Source of the DNA: an uncultured Bacteroidota bacterium
GTDB taxonomy: Bacteria > Bacteroidota > Bacteroidia > Chitinophagales > Saprospiraceae
Length of the DNA: 32,649 nucleotides
Direction of reading: 5' to 3'
Assembly: GCA_937861115.1 (NCBI GenBank)
Contig: CALMBD010000156.1
Coordinates: 1 to 32,649 of the forward strand
Positions 26,591 to 32,649 of this stretch are shown here, in pieces. A model generated the notes under the pieces. That model did no database searches. It saw only the letters and a program-made list of their open reading frames with translations, and was not told the DNA's origin. The number at the start of each line of letters is the position of its first letter. Positions within the stretch are counted from its first letter, which is position 1. Made by a program: the position numbers and the translations under genes.

Positions 26591-27211
26591 ATGTCAGGGA
26601 AAAATATAAAGACAACCAAGCATTCCGGCGATCCCGCCGTTTGGTGGAATATGCTTCCGGCCTGTTGGAAAATGGCATTTAACGAAGCGATACTGGGCAG
26701 GGAGGCTACCGAAAAGTCGCCCTCTGAAGATGCCTTGAAAAGTCTGCAAAACATCAGCGTATTGCGCTTTTCCGGGCCGCGCGCACCATTTCCGAATATG
26801 GGTTTTGAACTGTCCGACCTCGCAGGACTGGAGCAACTGACCCGGCTTGAAATTCTGATAGTCACCTACCAGCAACTGGTCTCCCTGAAGGGAATTGAAC
26901 GGCTTACGGGCCTTAAGGCGCTTTACCTGTACAACAACAGTATTGAAGACCTGAGTGGTCTTGAAAAACTGGACGACCTGGAAGAACTGTATATCCAGAA
27001 CAACAATATCTCCTCGCTGGAGCCCATCCGGCACCTCCGCAGCCTGCGTGTATTGTACTGCTCCGGCAATGCCCTGACCACCCTTGGGGGACTCACCACC
27101 GCGCACAACAAAACCCTGCGCAAATTCCAGTGCCTGCCCAACGAATACCTGCCGGACTATGAGCTGGTCCGTGTGAAAAAAAGCCTTGGTATTCGCTGTC
27201 TGGGAGGGTAG
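26591..27211 (+). CDS. cytoplasmic leucine-rich-repeat protein (SDS22/internalin-type repeats)
   Basis: 206 residues, ATG at 26591, no signal peptide or membrane segment. Residues 1-50 are a non-repeat region containing VWWNMLP. About four repeats of 21-23 residues span roughly 76-168, with the LxxLxxLxxLxLxxNxI pattern (LTGLKALYLYNNSIEDLSGL, LDDLEELYIQNNNISSL, LRSLRVLYCSGNALTTL). The C-terminal ~35 residues look like a cap. These repeats make a curved protein-binding surface; the partner is unknown. It is the only evidently cytoplasmic plus-strand protein between giant exported ones. Spacing of 413 bp upstream and 883 bp downstream suggests it is monocistronic. Confidence 0.82.
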   Translation: MSGKNIKTTKHSGDPAVWWNMLPACWKMAFNEAILGREATEKSPSEDALKSLQNISVLRFSGPRAPFPNMGFELSDLAGLEQLTRLEILIVTYQQLVSLKGIERLTGLKALYLYNNSIEDLSGLEKLDDLEELYIQNNNISSLEPIRHLRSLRVLYCSGNALTTLGGLTTAHNKTLRKFQCLPNEYLPDYELVRVKKSLGIRCLGG

Positions 27212-28094
27212 GGGACACCGAATATTTTTGTCGGACCGGGTTGCTGTATCTGTCTTTTATTTTGCGGGTTGAAGAAGCCATTTGGCGTAGGAAAGCGCCG
27301 CCGAAAATTATCCTGATTCCATCGCATTGAAAAATTTCACACGAAGTATAAAGCGTGTAAAAATATTGTTATGTTTAAGTGTTGTAAAAATAGATGTTTT
27401 AAGGTGTTCTTTTTCGACGAAAGTAAACAAGAGTAATAGTCTGATAATCAGGATATAATTTCAAGCCACCCTTTAACATGGAAAACTTAATACAGTCGAA
27501 TTTGCCCTAAATCAACACCTTGGCTATATGTTTGCAGCCTATTTCAGTATTTTAATCGCATAATAAAACCTCATATGGGTGAAGAATAATCTTGAGTGTA
27601 TTGCAGCGCAATACACCCTTCTTCTACGTTACCGCTATTCTGTCGCGCCATATTCATTTGTCCTATATATTCCGATCGTCTGGTCACGACCAACAACCAA
27701 TCGGTTCTTTATGCCGATACTTACATATACTTTATTTTAATCCATATCTCTGAAAGTTTAATTAGGTTTCCATGTTTATACATATACTTTCATATGTATT
27801 CTTTTGCTTGCTTTCTATTGCCCTGCTTGCAAGGGCCCGACACCTCCTGTGGTGCAAGCAATTGAAAACTTCCGCAATATTTTCAGACCATGCAATGCAC
27901 CGTTTCTCTACCTCGGGCGAAACGGCATCCATATTCACAATCATGTCGAGCAGCCTGTCCCGCCGGGTCAAGGTGCAGATTTTGACTATTCAGACGGGTT
28001 TTTCCTGATGGAATAGTGCTCAATTGTTTGTTGAATAACCTGATGATTTGATCATTCAATTTTCCTTTTTCTGTTTTATCCATCCCCATTGGTT
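27212..28094. other. long AT-rich intergenic region
   Basis: 883 bp, more AT-rich than the rest of the window (27300-27780 especially). It holds the short palindrome at 27596-27616. From about 27780 to 28090 several overlapping short frames exist on both strands. On the minus strand, one frame starting MDKTEKGKLNDQIIRLF (from 28083) and another containing DRLLDMIVNMDAVSPEVEKR look protein-like but are in different frames, as in a decayed gene. None has a recognisable domain. The promoter of the downstream beta-helix gene must lie here; no clear box was found. Confidence 0.5.
27596..27616. promoter_or_regulatory. short perfect palindrome, possible operator
   Basis: GTGTATTGC (27596-27604), AGC, then GCAATACAC (27608-27616). 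The perfect 9-bp arms around a 3-nt centre fit a dimeric regulator's binding site. It lies far from either gene (385 nt after the LRR stop, 479 nt before the beta-helix start) and has no poly-T tail. Confidence 0.4.
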
Positions 28095-31000
28095 ATGAAA
28101 AATAACTTTTACGCAATGTTTTTTGTGAAAAGCACCCAATCCCCAATTTCGGGATTGTTGATTGCCGCAATTTTCACCGTGGTGCTGTCCTCAGAGGTGC
28201 AGGCACAATGCGTTTTGCTGAATGATAACTTTAATTCAAATCCGGTATTGGCAGCAGTCAATACCGATGGAGCCTGGTATCCTGATCGTTTCAGGCCTGC
28301 AGGATTTGCGATGGACAATTTAGGCGGAGAAAACGTCCTGAAAATATCCATTGACGGTATAAACGACGGTGCTTTAAACCGTCCCGGCGGCCAGCAGGGA
28401 ACCTTTTACAATACGCAGGGGCGTAAGTTCAACCAATGTGGCAAGTGTGTTACACTAATGCGGGGCGATATCTATATTCCTGCAGACTGGGCGACCAAAC
28501 ATCGCCGCACAGATATGTGGGCGACCGCTTTTAATAACGTAGATGCAGTTTCAAATTATCCGATCATCGGCTTTGCCAATGTGGACGGCTCAAGCCCGAC
28601 ACTAAGGTATTGGGATGAATCTGTCCCCATGGGTGGCGCCTGGGTTAATGTAGCCGGCCTCGTGTATGACACCTGGATTACGCTCGAATTTGCTATTTCC
28701 GGAACCGATATTGTATACAAAGTGAATGGTTCCACTGTTGGCACAGTTCCGGCCACGGGTTCCGTATATTTCGGCAATATCATCATGCAGGCATATAACT
28801 TTAACGATCCTGCGCTCCCGCTGGCCAACCAAAGTACCGACTCCTATGATGCGTATTGGGATAACCTGTACACTTCAGGAAATACCGGTGCGAATATTGT
28901 GCTGAATACCACTACGCTGGAGTCATTCTGCTCTTTGCAGGAAGCAATTAATGATGCCGGCACCCTGGCCGGACATACCCTTCAACTGGAGGGGAACCTT
29001 ACCGAGGATATTATCTCGCTCAACAAAGCCCTGACCATTGACGGCAATGGTAAAACCCTTACCTCAACTTCTATAAATTACGGCATCGAGGTGTCTGTGG
29101 CGGGCGCCACAATCCAGGACCTGACTGTGGAAACGGCTGGTACCTTTGGTATCCATTCGACTTGCGGGTCAGACAATCTCACGCTCACCAATGTAACTGT
29201 AGACAATTGCGGTGGCACAGGTATCGCACTGAACGGCTCCGACAATTGTGTGCTCACCAATATTACCTCCACCAATAATGGTGGTAACGGCGTCTCAATA
29301 ACCAATTGCGACAACCTTTCGATCAATGGTATTACTACCAGCGGGAACGCTTTTGGGGGCGGCTTCAATGCCGGCATCGGTCTGTTTACCAGCAGCAGTA
29401 CTTGCCCGCCCGCAGGCATCAACGGGTTTTCGCTCACCGGCACTATAAGTATCGCTGAAGACGTAAAGGTTTATGCCCAGAAAGAAAATGCGGCTGATGT
29501 GATTACCGGCCTGAGCGGCAGCTCAATTGCCTGGGCTGTAGGAACCAGTGCCACCGATCGCTCTTACTGGCCTGACAAAACAACGGCTTACGCCGTCGTA
29601 GATGCCTTGTTTGAACCACCCTACAGCTTGCCCAACACAACCGTGTTTGTGGAGGAAGTAGCTACCGGCAATCTTTATGTCGACGACGATCCCAACGGCG
29701 ATGCCTCGCCAGCAATGTCAATCCAGACGGCCATCAATTTTGCGGCTTCGGGCAAGACCGTCTTCGTTGAAGACGGTATCTTTAATGAAAGAATAACCGT
29801 CACTAAATCGCTGACTATCGACGGCAACGGCATGGCATCCTCTGTACTGTATGGTACAGGTCTTCCGGCAGGCGCCAGCGGTATTACCATCAGCAGCGGT
29901 ATTACCAATGTCACCATCCAGGATCTTGGCGTGACTGCCTTTACCGGCAGTTCTCCGAACAGCACCGGAGGTATATACGCTGTCGGCGGCAACAATAACC
30001 TGACGCTCAAACACCTGGACGTGAGCAATAACCCCAGTTGCTCCGGTATTTACATCGAGGGCAACGCAGGTATCAGCGATGTTATGATCGACGACGTCAA
30101 ATCACACGGGCACGGTAGCGGCGCCCGGGGCATCGTCATCTGGAACGGCCTGAAGAGTAACATCACCATTCAGAATTGTGAAGTGTACAGCAATAACTGC
30201 TGTGGCATCGAACTTCAGGATGGTACTGCTACAGGCGTCACGCTGTTCAACAACAATGTTCATGACAATGCCGACAGCGGTATCAGCCCCATTGGGTTGA
30301 CCGGACCGGGGGCCAACCTGATCGATATGAATACGGTCACCAACAATGGCCGTTTTGGAATTGAAATCAAACTGCCTAACGGCTCGGGGGCCACTTCAGG
30401 CCCGGGCAGCATTGTTGTTCAAAACAATACGGTCACCCGTACCGTGACTATTGTCCCCGAATTACGTGATATCGCCGGTATTTCGGTATACCGCCGCGGA
30501 TTTGTCATCGGAAACAACAATGTCAATATTCCTACGGGCGTGGTGGTACAGAACAACACGGTATCGGGCTACACGCAGCCAAGCAGCAGCGATGGCTTTG
30601 GTATCGTCATTGAGGGTACCAATCACACGGTAAGCGGCAATATTGTGTCGGGAAACAATGTAGGTATACAACAGCAGGCGGGACACCTGCCTTATGTTGA
30701 AAACACCGGTACAGACGGTGACCAAAGCAACCTGGCCGACCTGTATTTCGGACGTGGCAACGCACCGTTTACTTGCGGCAATACCATCAGCGGTAACACC
30801 TTGAGCAGTAATACGGTCAATACCCGCGACGTAGGTGCTGCCGTGAACACCCTGGCCGGCGTCGTAAAAAATACGAATACCGGCGAGACATTCTGCTCGA
30901 TTCAGGGGGCGAATGACGACTCCAATACGCTCAACGGGCACTCGATCGAAGTATCGGCGGGTACCTATGTGGAGAATATAGCTATTACCAAATCACTCAA

Positions 31001-32649
31001 CATTCTCGGCCCAAATGCAGCCATCGACCCTAATACGGGTATCCGTGTAACGGAGGCTATTGTTAAACCGGCCGTCATAGCACTCGAACCTGTAACAACC
31101 GGTGCCATTTTCCGTCTTGGAACTACCAGCCATATCGATGTGACCATCAAGGGTCTGACCATCGACGGCAGCAACCCTGCCCTGGGTGCGGGCCGTACCC
31201 TGAACGGCGTTGCTGTTCACACCGGCGCAGGCATAGTGAACAGTATCGGCTCCTTCGATGTCAATCCCGGTGGTCGTGATGTTAAAATGACCATTCAAAA
31301 TAACATCATCAAAAACCTGGAGCGCTACGGTGTGCTGGCCGACGGGGTCACACCGGCAGTGGCACTGGCCGGCACCGATGTCAGCCACAATAAAATCGAC
31401 AACCTGCCTTCGGGTAACAACTTTGGCGGAGGCCGCGGCCGCGCCATCGCTTTTGAAGAAAACCATTACGGCAGCGCAACCTATAACGTCATTAGCCGGG
31501 TAAATGTCGGCTGGCAGGACGATAACTATTATCTCGCTTCGCCAGGTGCAGGTACGGTAGTGGACAACAATACCATTTCGACCTACCATCGCGGTATCTT
31601 CCATAACCTGCAATATTCAAACGCAACGGACGCCACTATCTCAAACAACAATATTTCGGTAGAGACAAGCGGCGACTTCCCGGCATCTACGACCAATTTC
31701 GGGGTGGAACTCGCCTCCATCCAGAGTGCTGTGGGTGCGACCGTGACCAACAATAACTCTACGGGAAATACCTACGGCATTTTGCTATGGAACCTGCCGA
31801 CATCCACAAATATCAATGTGTCGGGCGGTACCTTGTCCGGTAACCAATACGGCGTAATGGCTACCAGCAACGATCCCCAGTTTGGTGCGGCTGCAGCCAG
31901 TAACAGTACGGTCAGCGGATTGAATATTACCGGTTCTACAGTAGCCGGTATCGCCGTCGATAACTCGTCGAACATCGCTGCCGTGAACCTGACAATCAAA
32001 GACGATTGTGAAATTGTTGGTACGGGCCAGTTGCTCACCGGCATTTCCGTACTCGGCGCCAATGCACATGCCACTGTACAAGACAACGATGCATCCATTC
32101 ATGGTTTCGCCATCGGCATCGATGTGGACGGTGGTTCCGCTACGATAACAAACAACCATATCTATGATAACGGCATCGGCGTACGTTTTACCAATGCAGG
32201 CGCCGGTACGGTTAATGACCTCAATAACTTCGACGGCGGCGGCGATCCCGACAATGGTGTCGATATCCAGGCCACCGCATCGGCTGGCATCGTGACTGCC
32301 ACGCCGAACAATTCATTCGCAGGGGATACCTATGGCATTGAAAACCTCAGCGCAACGGATATAGATGCATCTAACTGCTACTGGGAATCAGCCACCGGCC
32401 CCGGTCCGGTTGCTTTGGGTAGCGGTACGCCTATTACAACCAAAGTGATATACTGCCCGTGGCTGAATGCAGCCCCTCCGGGCGGCATAGCAGTTGGGCG
32501 TGTCCACAATACCAACACCGGACTCGATTTTTGTACAATCCAGGAGGCTATCGACGATGCGGCTACAATTAACGGACATATCATTACCGTTGACCCCGGC
32601 ACGTATAACGAACAGGTACTGGTAAACAAGGAGTTAACGATAAAGAGGG
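28095..32649 (+). CDS. giant secreted right-handed beta-helix protein with N-terminal lectin-like domain (3' end outside window)
   Basis: One frame stays open from the ATG at 28095 to the window end, at least 1518 codons with no stop. The signal peptide includes hydrophobic 18-33, with cleavage likely after VQA37. An in-frame ATG at residue 8 is an alternative start. Residues about 39-258 look like a concanavalin A-like jelly roll (DNFNSNP, GDIYIPADW, WITLEFAISGTDIVYKVNG, YWDNLYTSG). The rest is Asn/Gly/Thr-rich beta-helix of the pectate-lyase/NosD kind (NNTVSGN-type turns, NCYWES...GPGPVALGSG). It is divided by four openers of the form 'F-C-x-I-Q-x-A-I ... GTYxExIxIxKxLTIxG', at about 28920, 29715, 30890 and 32530. 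No lyase or hydrolase residues could be assigned. The C-terminus, probably a T9SS sorting domain by analogy with the neighbours, is not visible. Likely a surface carbohydrate-binding or adhesive protein. Confidence 0.9.
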   Translation, partial: MKNNFYAMFFVKSTQSPISGLLIAAIFTVVLSSEVQAQCVLLNDNFNSNPVLAAVNTDGAWYPDRFRPAGFAMDNLGGENVLKISIDGINDGALNRPGGQQGTFYNTQGRKFNQCGKCVTLMRGDIYIPADWATKHRRTDMWATAFNNVDAVSNYPIIGFANVDGSSPTLRYWDESVPMGGAWVNVAGLVYDTWITLEFAISGTDIVYKVNGSTVGTVPATGSVYFGNIIMQAYNFNDPALPLANQSTDSYDAYWDNLYTSGNTGANIVLNTTTLESFCSLQEAINDAGTLAGHTLQLEGNLTEDIISLNKALTIDGNGKTLTSTSINYGIEVSVAGATIQDLTVETAGTFGIHSTCGSDNLTLTNVTVDNCGGTGIALNGSDNCVLTNITSTNNGGNGVSITNCDNLSINGITTSGNAFGGGFNAGIGLFTSSSTCPPAGINGFSLTGTISIAEDVKVYAQKENAADVITGLSGSSIAWAVGTSATDRSYWPDKTTAYAVVDALFEPPYSLPNTTVFVEEVATGNLYVDDDPNGDASPAMSIQTAINFAASGKTVFVEDGIFNERITVTKSLTIDGNGMASSVLYGTGLPAGASGITISSGITNVTIQDLGVTAFTGSSPNSTGGIYAVGGNNNLTLKHLDVSNNPSCSGIYIEGNAGISDVMIDDVKSHGHGSGARGIVIWNGLKSNITIQNCEVYSNNCCGIELQDGTATGVTLFNNNVHDNADSGISPIGLTGPGANLIDMNTVTNNGRFGIEIKLPNGSGATSGPGSIVVQNNTVTRTVTIVPELRDIAGISVYRRGFVIGNNNVNIPTGVVVQNNTVSGYTQPSSSDGFGIVIEGTNHTVSGNIVSGNNVGIQQQAGHLPYVENTGTDGDQSNLADLYFGRGNAPFTCGNTISGNTLSSNTVNTRDVGAAVNTLAGVVKNTNTGETFCSIQGANDDSNTLNGHSIEVSAGTYVENIAITKSLNILGPNAAIDPNTGIRVTEAIVKPAVIALEPVTTGAIFRLGTTSHIDVTIKGLTIDGSNPALGAGRTLNGVAVHTGAGIVNSIGSFDVNPGGRDVKMTIQNNIIKNLERYGVLADGVTPAVALAGTDVSHNKIDNLPSGNNFGGGRGRAIAFEENHYGSATYNVISRVNVGWQDDNYYLASPGAGTVVDNNTISTYHRGIFHNLQYSNATDATISNNNISVETSGDFPASTTNFGVELASIQSAVGATVTNNNSTGNTYGILLWNLPTSTNINVSGGTLSGNQYGVMATSNDPQFGAAAASNSTVSGLNITGSTVAGIAVDNSSNIAAVNLTIKDDCEIVGTGQLLTGISVLGANAHATVQDNDASIHGFAIGIDVDGGSATITNNHIYDNGIGVRFTNAGAGTVNDLNNFDGGGDPDNGVDIQATASAGIVTATPNNSFAGDTYGIENLSATDIDASNCYWESATGPGPVALGSGTPITTKVIYCPWLNAAPPGGIAVGRVHNTNTGLDFCTIQEAIDDAATINGHIITVDPGTYNEQVLVNKELTIKR
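28909..32648 (+). repeat. four diverged beta-helix modules with a common opening motif
   Basis: The openers are: ESFCSLQEAINDAGTLAGH (from about 28918), MSIQTAINFAASGKTVFV (from about 29715), ETFCSIQGANDDSNTLNGH (from about 30886) and LDFCTIQEAIDDAATINGH (from about 32523). Each is followed by a TY/IF.E.I.ITK.LTI.G-type strand, except that the fourth is cut by the window end. Spacing of about 800, 1170 and 1640 bp shows modules of unequal length. Openers 1, 3 and 4 keep a Phe-Cys pair, while opener 2 lacks it. Confidence 0.75.

Noticed and set aside
27212-28094. CRISPR array, tRNA or integration site in the longest gene-free stretch
   Set aside because: No regularly spaced repeats, cloverleaf or direct-repeat boundaries were seen.

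Overview
The window looks like chromosome from a member of the Bacteroidota, most likely a Saprospiria/Chitinophagia-type environmental lineage (inference). The reasons are: several very large secreted proteins ending in type IX secretion system (T9SS) sorting domains of both type A and type B ('gliding motility-associated' C-terminus), long strings of PKD/Ig-like and SprB-type repeats, N-terminal signal peptides ending in 'A-Q', no obvious Shine-Dalgarno sequences, and TTG/TAnnTTTG-like promoter traces. No rRNA, tRNA, CRISPR array, integrase or transposase gene was seen.

Layout. (1) 3-1754: 3' end of a secreted protein with Cys-rich GCC2/GCC3-type tandem repeats and one SprB-like repeat. (2) 1944-8906: a 2320-residue M43-type (pappalysin-like) metalloprotease with PKD domains, three propeller-like regions, Ig-like domains and a T9SS type B tail. 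(3) 9162-9902: a cytoplasmic NAD-type short-chain dehydrogenase. (4) On the minus strand, a CDGSH iron-sulfur protein (11045-11269) and a GH43 glycosidase (10027-11019), 25 bp apart and probably one operon. (5) 11597-14290: an 897-residue Ig/PKD-like surface protein. (6) 14802-17942: a CotA/bilirubin-oxidase-type multicopper oxidase. (7) 18363-26177: a 2604-residue Asp-box propeller/beta-solenoid/Ig protein. (8) 26591-27211: a small cytoplasmic leucine-rich-repeat protein. (9) 28095 to the end: an unterminated giant beta-helix protein with a lectin-like N-terminal domain.

The main observation is that the proteins in (1), (5), (6) and (7) have unrelated N-terminal parts but share one C-terminal tail of about 410-420 residues. 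In order it contains a small beta domain (WExD...GVKDA), a dockerin-like pair of loops (NxNKLNGVTTAD and DVNKSNSVTTLD), a Trp-rich linker (SWRFVP...PPWGFPE), a cohesin-like beta domain (AFQFALxFDP) and a T9SS type A sorting domain. A tail that carries both a dockerin-like and a cohesin-like element and a surface-sorting signal could be a modular device for displaying, and possibly linking, different enzymes and adhesins on the cell surface. The dockerin and cohesin assignments come from motif reading and need structural confirmation.

Intergenic regions hold several strong hairpins: rho-independent-like terminators after (5), (6) and (7), a composite hairpin before (3), and a perfect 34-bp inverted repeat with a 4-nt loop just after the terminator of (7).
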